This document shows, piece by piece, positions 4,966-10,799 of a DNA stretch of 10,799 nucleotides. Within the stretch, counting starts at the first letter, position 1, and every line of letters starts with the position of its first letter. The notes under the pieces are model-generated. The model was given only the letters and a program-made list of their open reading frames with translations, had not been told where the DNA came from and searched no databases. The stretch lies in contig JANXAX010000055.1 of assembly GCA_025062175.1 (NCBI GenBank), positions 1-10,799 on the forward strand, given 5' to 3'. The stretch is from Anaerolineae bacterium. GTDB taxonomy: Bacteria > Chloroflexota > Anaerolineae > 4572-78 > NAK82. A program made the position numbers and the translations under genes.

Positions 4966-6735
4966 ATGCGACACCGGATTCTCGCTCAGAAACCAAGAAG
5001 TAGTGTTGTTCTCGTGATCCCCACACTCTTGACCTTGCTCTTCCTAAGCCTGACTCAAGTGGTAACGCACGCCCCCGTTCCAGAATACGGTGTGCCATTC
5101 AGCGGTCTATCCCGTGCTTCCACAATCACGCAAACCCTCTATCTACCCATTGTGATGAGCGTGCAGAGCGGTGCCCTGGAATGGACTCAGCTGGCGGGCA
5201 ATCCCCAGCGCACGGCGTTTGTCCACGTAGATTTACCCAAACCATGGCACGTCCGCTGGATATGGAATGGGCCGAGTCGCGGTGTCGATGGCGGACCGGC
5301 ACCGGGACATCTGCGATTGCCACGCGCGGTTCAACCTATTACGGGCGATCAGAAAGTCTACGTCGGTCACTTTGATGGTGTCGTGCGGGCGATATCCGAG
5401 ATCACCGGTGATCTGGTATGGTCAACCTATATAGGTGGCCAGATTGTGAACACCGCCGCATATGATCCCATCGCCCGCAGCCTCTACGTCGGCTCCACTA
5501 ACGGAAGGCTTTACCGATTGGACGCCTCGGACGGTGCTCTGCGAGGCAGTTTTGATGCCGGAGGTGAGATCCATATGGCCCCTCTGTTGGTGGATGACAC
5601 GATCTACATCGGTTCTACCAACGGCATGTTCTACGCCCTTGACAAATTCACCCTTCGACAGAAATGGGTTTATTCGGCGGACGGGGCCCTCTATGGCTCG
5701 CCGGCTTACTCCTCGCGGTATGGCGGTCTGGTGATTATCCTGGTAGAGGGAGATCCGCGACCGTCCGTACACGCGTTGCAAGCAAGTAATGGGACGCGGC
5801 GCTGGGTGCAAAACCACGTCTTGGGCTTCGACCGGGATGATTTCGGTTCCAATCTTGCCTTTCTGGACACATATCCGGTTGTGTCCGAGGTGCACAACCT
5901 TGTGATCGTGCGCACCTATCGCTCTGTAGAGAGACAGTTTACTGGCGAGGGATATAGCAACACGGCACCTTCCACACCGGCGGAAATCCGCAGGTTTATA
6001 GCGCGGAATCGGGACTTCCAATCCTTCTATGTGTTGGACCTGGGCACTGGTGCAGAGAGATATGTGGCACCAGTCGCAGTAGGCGGGATTGGAGATGGCA
6101 TCTGGTCTATCGGCCCCCAAGCTGTCATCAAGCGCCTAAACAACGGAGACGAAATCGCGTACGTCCTGTGGCGAACACGCCAGGCGTGCGCATGGATGGG
6201 CTTTCCCCCGTGTGATTCGCGCGATGACACCACCTTGGGCGAGATGGACCTGGCAACCGGCAACATCCGTTTCGTCCAGGATTGGCGCAATCAAGGGACA
6301 ATGCGCATTCATACTGATGAACAAAGTCCCCTTTCGATGGCCGGCGATATGATCCTGCACGCCCACTGGATGACGCTGGGGATTCTGCGCATCACGGATC
6401 GTGCGGCATCCTACGGCAACAGCTACTCCAATCCTATCCCTACGGAGGAAGTTTATCCGGTCACCAACAGCATGTTAGTGGACACGTGTCCGGCGCGTCG
6501 CAATCACTTCTGTCCCGAAAGCATGCGGTTGCCGGCTGGCGAGCCGGAGCAAGACCCCGGCTTTTACATCTATTACACGGATCAAATGCAATATGACCTG
6601 TGGTGGCATTCCTCTACGGGAGATCCGCGCAATCCCGATCTACCCTCGGCCAGCCCGGTGCGCAGCGCGGCGATCAGCAACCGAACAATTTACTGGAAAA
6701 CGGTGGACGGGGCTATTATCGCCCTCGGACCCTAA
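4966..6735 (+). CDS. Exported PQQ-like beta-propeller repeat protein
   Basis: Predicted secreted or surface protein of 589 residues; I recognise the fold but not a specific family. A positively charged start (RHRILAQKPR) and hydrophobic segment (about 14-33) form a signal peptide or anchor. TLYLPIVMS (58-65) follows shortly after, a motif common in exported Chloroflexota proteins. PQQ-type blades, each with a Tyr-Val/Ile-Gly strand and Gly-x-x-x-Ala/Arg-Leu turn, lie at about 130-158 (KVYVGHFDGVV), 172-200 (SLYVGSTNGRLYRLD) and 212-240 (TIYIGSTNGMFYALD). The last residues (574-589, TIYWKTVDGAIIALGP) look like the strand that closes the ring. The middle is divergent. Two CX7C pairs (C408/C416 and C508/C516) may form disulfides outside the cell. 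No catalytic residues of PQQ dehydrogenases are evident, so a binding or scaffold role is more likely. GAGGAGA lies 11 nt before the ATG. Confidence 0.85.
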   Translation: MRHRILAQKPRSSVVLVIPTLLTLLFLSLTQVVTHAPVPEYGVPFSGLSRASTITQTLYLPIVMSVQSGALEWTQLAGNPQRTAFVHVDLPKPWHVRWIWNGPSRGVDGGPAPGHLRLPRAVQPITGDQKVYVGHFDGVVRAISEITGDLVWSTYIGGQIVNTAAYDPIARSLYVGSTNGRLYRLDASDGALRGSFDAGGEIHMAPLLVDDTIYIGSTNGMFYALDKFTLRQKWVYSADGALYGSPAYSSRYGGLVIILVEGDPRPSVHALQASNGTRRWVQNHVLGFDRDDFGSNLAFLDTYPVVSEVHNLVIVRTYRSVERQFTGEGYSNTAPSTPAEIRRFIARNRDFQSFYVLDLGTGAERYVAPVAVGGIGDGIWSIGPQAVIKRLNNGDEIAYVLWRTRQACAWMGFPPCDSRDDTTLGEMDLATGNIRFVQDWRNQGTMRIHTDEQSPLSMAGDMILHAHWMTLGILRITDRAASYGNSYSNPIPTEEVYPVTNSMLVDTCPARRNHFCPESMRLPAGEPEQDPGFYIYYTDQMQYDLWWHSSTGDPRNPDLPSASPVRSAAISNRTIYWKTVDGAIIALGP

Positions 6736-6794
6736 GACAACGGATGAGACTGTCGGCAGCCATAGACTGATTCTGCGGGGCATCGGCCATCATG

Positions 6795-6960
6795 CCGAGC
6801 CTCGACGGCTTGCCAAGTCGTCAGAGCACGCGCCAGGGCTGCCCACTCCGTCGGGCTGAGCGTCTCTGCTTCGCCGCGACGGGGCGAATCCCTGCGGCTG
6901 ACAACAATGCGCTGTGCCGCTCTGCCAGGAGATCCAGCCCCGCGCCGGTAGCATATCCTT
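6795..6960 (-). pseudogene. Frameshifted 3' remnant of rsmA (ksgA), 16S rRNA dimethyladenosine transferase
   Basis: This stretch lies between the propeller gene and the kinase gene. On the minus strand one frame gives GAGLDLLAERHSALLSAAGIRP (about 6944-6881). A one-base shift then leads into RRGEAETLSPTEW and AALARALTTW (6881 to about 6812). Together they match the C-terminal end of RsmA/KsgA proteins, where a short helical segment ends in Ala-Gly-Ile-Asp-Pro and is followed by Arg-Arg-Gly-Glu-x-Leu-Ser-x-Glu-x-Phe/Trp-x-x-Leu-Ala. Only about 60 of the roughly 270 residues are present, and the frame is broken at the conserved Pro-Arg-Arg. The methyltransferase domain is absent, so it is non-functional. 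It lies just beyond the kinase stop in the same orientation. The family match is from memory. Confidence 0.5.
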
Positions 6961-6971
6961 CGCGGTGGAGG

Positions 6972-8351
6972 TCAGCTCGAGGTGGGAGAGTGAGACGTGA
7001 CCTCGGTGGTGAGCAACGTAAAGAAGAAGGTGCTGCCACTTCCTTCAACACTCTCAGCCCAGATGCGTCCGCCATGGGCCTGGACGATGTGGCGTGCGAT
7101 GGCCAAGCCCAATCCGGTGCCACCGCCGCTGCGCGCCCGGTCCGCCTTGTAGAAACGCTCGAAGATGCGCGGTAAATCCTCGGCGGAGATACCCACCCCG
7201 GTGTCTTGGACGGCCACCCACACCTCAGCCTGGTGCAACTCGGCCCAGATCGTGATTCTGCCACCCGGCGGTGTGAACTTGATCGCATTGTGTACCAGAT
7301 TGCTGACCACCTGACGGGCACGTTCCACATCGGCTAATACAGGCGGGAGTCCATCTGACAGATGGACCGTCAGTCCCAACCCTGCGCGCTCGGCTTGCGG
7401 CCGCAGGCGTTCTACGGGGGGGAAGACGATATCGGACAGCGCCGTCGGCACCAGGCGCAGCGGCACTTTTCCCGACTCGGTGCGGGAAAGCTCTAGCAGC
7501 TCTTCCACAATTTGGGTCATAGTATCGACTTCCGCCTCGATGCGGTCGAGAAAGCGTCGCGCTGCTGAAGGGTCATCCAGAGCACCATCGCGCAACGTTT
7601 CCACCAGGGCCTTCAGCGAGGCAAGGGGGGTACGCAGCTCGTGGGAGACGTTACTGATGAAATCACGCCGCACTGTCTGCAGATGGCGCAGGTGAGTCAT
7701 ATCCTGCAAGATGACCAAACAGTGAATCCCTGTCTTTCGGCGCAAAGGCACAATCGAGGCGCGCAGGGCAATATCCTTGCGCTCGATTTCCACACCGAGC
7801 ACGCCCTCTAGCCCGTGCTCGCGACAGCTGCGCTCGTGTTCGATCAGCGCGTGATCGCGCACCACCCAGGCAAAGGATTTGTCTATTGCCTCCGAAACCT
7901 CCACGTCGAACATATGGGCCGCGGCGCGGTTTATCAACTTTACCGAACCTTCCTCGTTCACGACAATCACGCCCTCCGTGATGTGTTCCAACACAGCACC
8001 TAGTTCCTCACACTGCTGTTCCATAACCTGCAACCGATTCCGGAAGCGCTCGATCATGGTGTTGAAGACATCCACGTACAATCGGGTATCCTGGTATTTT
8101 TCCGGTAACAGCCGCGCATCCCAATCGCCTTCTTTGAGACGTTGCATGACGCGCACTCCCCGTTGCATGAAGTGGACATGTTGGTGTGAGATCAGGATTG
8201 CCACGGTGGCAATACAGGCCGATTGGATTAAAGCGGCCAACGCGACGACCGGACGTAAGGGCACAGGGACTATGGTGACAATGCCTATCATCACGATCAG
8301 TGTCACAGCCATGAAAGGGAAGACGTGACGCCATCGCACCGAGGCAAGCAT
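6972..8351 (-). CDS. PhoR-type membrane sensor histidine kinase
   Basis: Senses an unknown signal and phosphorylates the response regulator encoded just upstream. It has 459 residues from the ATG at 8351. Two membrane helices lie at about 12-30 and 34-56 with almost no external loop, so the signal is probably sensed within the membrane or in the cytoplasm. A HAMP-like linker (57-105) and a PAS domain (about 120-220, with EGVIVVNEEGSVKLINRAA) follow. The HisKA H-box is SHELRTPLASLKALVETLRDG, with phospho-acceptor H237. The HATPase domain has the N-box HNAIKF (N355), DTGVGIS (D383), FERFYKADRARSGGGTGLGL and the Gly-rich G2 box. All key residues are intact. The ATG at 8351 is 1 nt after the regulator stop, with GAGGG upstream. 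A TTG at 8375 overlapping the regulator by 23 nt is less likely. No terminator is obvious after the stop. Confidence 0.96.
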   Translation of the reverse strand: MLASVRWRHVFPFMAVTLIVMIGIVTIVPVPLRPVVALAALIQSACIATVAILISHQHVHFMQRGVRVMQRLKEGDWDARLLPEKYQDTRLYVDVFNTMIERFRNRLQVMEQQCEELGAVLEHITEGVIVVNEEGSVKLINRAAAHMFDVEVSEAIDKSFAWVVRDHALIEHERSCREHGLEGVLGVEIERKDIALRASIVPLRRKTGIHCLVILQDMTHLRHLQTVRRDFISNVSHELRTPLASLKALVETLRDGALDDPSAARRFLDRIEAEVDTMTQIVEELLELSRTESGKVPLRLVPTALSDIVFPPVERLRPQAERAGLGLTVHLSDGLPPVLADVERARQVVSNLVHNAIKFTPPGGRITIWAELHQAEVWVAVQDTGVGISAEDLPRIFERFYKADRARSGGGTGLGLAIARHIVQAHGGRIWAESVEGSGSTFFFTLLTTEVTSHSPTSS

Positions 8352-8352
8352 C

Positions 8353-9126
8353 TTATCCCTCAAAACGGTAGCCAATTCCGCGGACCGTCACAATGCGCTC
8401 GGGATGCGAGGGGTCAGACTCGATCTTCTCACGCAGCCAGCGCACATGGACGTCCACCGTGCGCGTTCCGCCCGCATAGTCCCATCCCCATACGCGCTCT
8501 AAAATGAGGTCACGTGAGAGCACGATGCCGCGATGCCGGGCTAGGAAGAGCAACAGATCGAACTCCTTGGGTTTGAGGCGGAGTGGCTGCTGACCACGCA
8601 ACACCTCGCGCCGGGATAGGTCAATTACCAGGTCATCGAAGACGAACGTCTGAGGGGAAGCGGTCGAGGGCGACTCGACGGAGAGTTCAGCTTTCTTACT
8701 TGCCACTTCTTCGCGAATCATCCGCACCCGGCGCAACAGTGCCTTGACGCGTGCCATAAGCTCGCGCATGCTAAATGGTTTGGTCATATAGTCGTCTGCG
8801 CCCACCTCCAGCCCCACAATCTTGTCGACCTCGTCGGTGCGGGCTGTCAGAATCAACACCGGCACACTCATCTCTTGGCGCAGAATACGGCACACCTCAA
8901 TCCCATCTAGGCCAGGCAGCATCAAGTCCAAGATGATCATATCGGGATGTTCGGCGCGTGCGAGCTGGAGCGCCTTACGGCCATCGTTGGCGGTGAGGAC
9001 GAGATATCCCTGGCGTGCCAAGTTATACTCCAGCGTCTCCAACAGAACCGGCTCATCTTCCACCACCAATATTTTGGACCGTTCTGTTTCCTCTAACGGT
9101 TTCAGCGTCGGGTCACTGCTCGACAT
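8353..9126 (-). CDS. OmpR/PhoB-family DNA-binding response regulator
   Basis: Transcription factor of the two-component pair, 257 residues. The receiver domain (about 17-133) has the acidic pair E23-D24, phospho-acceptor D67 in IILDLMLPGLDG, switch T94 and K116 in DDYMTKPF. A linker of about 25 residues rich in Ser/Glu follows. The winged-helix effector (about 160-257) shows LRLKPKEFDLLLFLARH, VLSRDLILERVWGWDYAGGT and the recognition helix RTVDVHVRWLREKIE, ending in IVTVRGIGYRFEG. This is the PhoB/RegX3/PhoP type; the target regulon cannot be read here. The ATG at 9126 is chosen because GAGGA lies 7 nt upstream and the gap to the uvrC stop is 10 nt. An in-frame GTG at 9168 would add 14 residues outside the domain and overlap uvrC. 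A phosphate-starvation role is plausible but unproven. Confidence 0.97.
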   Translation of the reverse strand: MSSSDPTLKPLEETERSKILVVEDEPVLLETLEYNLARQGYLVLTANDGRKALQLARAEHPDMIILDLMLPGLDGIEVCRILRQEMSVPVLILTARTDEVDKIVGLEVGADDYMTKPFSMRELMARVKALLRRVRMIREEVASKKAELSVESPSTASPQTFVFDDLVIDLSRREVLRGQQPLRLKPKEFDLLLFLARHRGIVLSRDLILERVWGWDYAGGTRTVDVHVRWLREKIESDPSHPERIVTVRGIGYRFEG

Positions 9127-9136
9127 GCGGACGTCC

Positions 9137-10799
9137 TCACAGATGGGACTTGATCTGTTCTGCCACACGACGTGTGATTCCGGGCAGTGCCGTGAGCTCC
9201 TCTAAGCTGGCTTGACGGATTGCTTCAAGTGAGCCGAAGTGTTCTAATAGCACTTTTCTCCGGCGCGGGCCAATGCCCGGTATGGTGTCCAGTTGCGAGG
9301 CGATGCCCTGACGCGTGCGCAAGTGCTGGTGATAAGAGAGTGCGAAACGATGTGCTTCATCCCGAATACGTTGCACCAAGAAGAGCGCGGGGGAATTACG
9401 CGGGAGCACTACCGGTTCTGATTGACCGGGCAGGAACAGTTCTTCTTCGCGCTTCGCGAGTCCGACCACGGGCACAGCATCGCGCAGCTCGAACTCGTCC
9501 AACACTGCCAGCGCGGCGTTGAGTTGGCCTTTGCCGCCATCGATAATGATGAGATCGGGCAGGATGTTCCAACTCGCCTGGTTCCCACCGGGTGCTTGCG
9601 TTGCCAGTGGACCGCCGGGAGCGCTATCTTGCATGCGTCGGAAACGCCGACGCAACACCTCCTGGATGCTGGCGAAATCATCCTGACCTGGCACGCTCTG
9701 GACGCGGAAACGACGATAATCTGACTTGTGCGGTGTGCCTTTGACGAAGACCACCATGCTGGCAACGGTATAGGCGCCTTGTAGGGTGCTGACGTCATAG
9801 CATTCGATGCGCAGCGGGGGAGTTGCCAAATTAAGCGCCTGTTGCAGCTCGGCTAACGCCTCATTCTGTTTGCTTTCATCCGCCTGCCATTGATTGCGCA
9901 AGTGGCGCAGGGTCTCCGCGGCATTCTCGGTCGCCATTTTGACCAACTCGAGTTCAGGGCCGCGTCGTGGCACCTTCACCACTACATCGGCGCCGCGCTT
10001 GCTGCGCAGCCATTCGCGCACGATCATCACTTCGTCGATCTGGTGCGGCAGAAGGATTTCCGGAGGCACTTGGCTCACACTGTCATAGAATTGTTTCACA
10101 AAGCTGGCCAGTATGGCCTCTTCTGTCTCCTCAGCGGCACCGTCCAATACGAAATATTCCCGCCCGATCAGCCGACCATCACGAATGAAAAACACCTGTA
10201 CACATGCGTCTCCGTTCTCGCGTGCAAAGGCGATCACATCGTGGTCGGCTAATGTCGGGCTGACCACCGTCTGCTTTTGCACAATGTGTTCGATGGCGGC
10301 AATTTGGTCACGCAACATTGCTGCCCTTTCAAAGTCCAGCGCCTCCGCTGCTTCTTGCATCTGACACCGCAGCTTTTCCACTACGGCATCGACGTGACCG
10401 GAGAGAAAGTCGCACAAGCCCTCGATGATCGCCCGATACTCCTCTTGGCTCACCGCCCCGATACACGGACCGGCGCAACGCTTAATGTGATAGTAGAGAC
10501 ACGGGCGCTCATCTTTGCCCGTTATGGTGCGCGTGCACGTGAGGTAAGGGAAAATCTTACGCACTAGGTCGAGCGTCTGATAGGCTGCTGAGGCCATCGT
10601 GTATGGCCCAAAATAGCGTGCCCCATCTTGGACGATGTGCCGTGTGGTGGTAACCCGCGGAAAGGGGTCCTGCCAGTGCACCTTGATATAAGGATAACGC
10701 TTGTCATCTTTGAGACGCACGTTAAAGCGCGGCTGGTGTTGCTTGATCAGCGTGTTTTCCAAAAGAAGTGCCTCTAGCTCGCTGCGGGAAACGATAAAT
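9137..10799 (-). CDS. uvrC: UvrABC excinuclease subunit C (N-terminus off the right edge)
   Basis: Makes both incisions flanking damage in nucleotide excision repair, working with UvrA and UvrB. The 553 visible residues lack about the first 65. The reading frame is open to the window edge, where FIVSRSELEALLLENTLIK contains the metal-binding Glu of the GIY-YIG nuclease (the visible E14). Four cysteines at visible residues 88, 100, 108 and 112 keep the 12-8-4 spacing of the cluster reported to hold an iron-sulfur centre in E. coli UvrC. The UVR (UvrB-binding) helix pair is at about 137-172. The RNase H-like 5' nuclease has IECYD (D335), QDDF (D373-D374), IIIDGGKGQ (D420) and RDEAHRF (H483). 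A Gly/Pro/Ala-rich insert of about 20 residues (391-411) lies inside it. The helix-hairpin-helix pair (IPGIGPRRRKVLLEHF, LPGITRRVAEQI) ends the protein. It is followed at 10 nt by the response regulator gene. Confidence 0.98.
   Translation of the reverse strand, partial: FIVSRSELEALLLENTLIKQHQPRFNVRLKDDKRYPYIKVHWQDPFPRVTTTRHIVQDGARYFGPYTMASAAYQTLDLVRKIFPYLTCTRTITGKDERPCLYYHIKRCAGPCIGAVSQEEYRAIIEGLCDFLSGHVDAVVEKLRCQMQEAAEALDFERAAMLRDQIAAIEHIVQKQTVVSPTLADHDVIAFARENGDACVQVFFIRDGRLIGREYFVLDGAAEETEEAILASFVKQFYDSVSQVPPEILLPHQIDEVMIVREWLRSKRGADVVVKVPRRGPELELVKMATENAAETLRHLRNQWQADESKQNEALAELQQALNLATPPLRIECYDVSTLQGAYTVASMVVFVKGTPHKSDYRRFRVQSVPGQDDFASIQEVLRRRFRRMQDSAPGGPLATQAPGGNQASWNILPDLIIIDGGKGQLNAALAVLDEFELRDAVPVVGLAKREEELFLPGQSEPVVLPRNSPALFLVQRIRDEAHRFALSYHQHLRTRQGIASQLDTIPGIGPRRRKVLLEHFGSLEAIRQASLEELTALPGITRRVAEQIKSHL

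Noticed and set aside
6736..6971. Shared terminator between the convergent propeller and kinase genes
   Set aside because: Small inverted repeats exist (for example CCGTCG at 6848 with CGACGG at 6877) but none is followed by a T-rich tract.
6972..8375. Longer histidine kinase from TTG at 8375
   Set aside because: It overlaps the regulator by 23 nt with a rare start codon; ATG at 8351 has GAGGG upstream and sits 1 nt after the regulator stop.
8353..9168. Longer response regulator from GTG at 9168
   Set aside because: It would overlap uvrC by 32 nt and add residues outside the receiver domain; ATG at 9126 has a well-placed GAGGA site.

Overview
The window looks like chromosomal DNA of moderate-to-high GC from a free-living bacterium, most likely a member of Chloroflexota (Anaerolineae/Caldilineae-like). 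This is inference. It rests on a secreted protein carrying the Tyr-Leu-Pro-Ile-Val motif after its signal segment (a pattern I associate with exported Chloroflexota proteins), Pro/Thr-rich linkers after signal peptides, and a VIT-vWA protein. There is no 16S rRNA or other decisive marker. No tRNA, rRNA, CRISPR array, transposase or phage gene is seen.

Layout. Positions 1-1864 hold a leftward thiamine-uptake operon: a sigma70-type promoter (TTGACA-17-TAAGAT), a TPP riboswitch, an intrinsic terminator, thiB, and the first third of thiP, which runs off the left edge. Positions 1865-2278 are intergenic, with hairpins and a good match to an ECF-sigma promoter (GGAACC-16-CGTCTAA). Positions 2279-4531 encode a rightward exported VIT + vWA protein with a C-terminal membrane anchor. 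Positions 4532-4965 hold what looks like decayed coding sequence and the leader of the next gene. Positions 4966-6735 encode a rightward exported PQQ-type beta-propeller protein. Positions 6736-6971 contain what appears to be a frameshifted 3' remnant of rsmA (ksgA) on the minus strand. Positions 6972-10799 are a compact leftward operon, uvrC (5' end off the right edge) - OmpR/PhoB-type response regulator - PhoR-type histidine kinase, with gaps of 10 and 1 nt.

How the parts work together. The riboswitch should shut off thiamine import when thiamine pyrophosphate is plentiful. The aptamer core is complementary to the terminator arm, which suggests how. The two-component pair follows uvrC so closely that they are probably co-transcribed. 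The VIT-vWA and propeller genes are both exported, envelope-facing proteins on the same strand, separated by about 430 bases of apparent gene debris. I see no direct evidence that they form one system. The most notable items are the ECF-type promoter with its -35 inside a palindrome, the riboswitch alternative pairings, and the two pseudogene remnants. I found no convincing new multi-gene system here.
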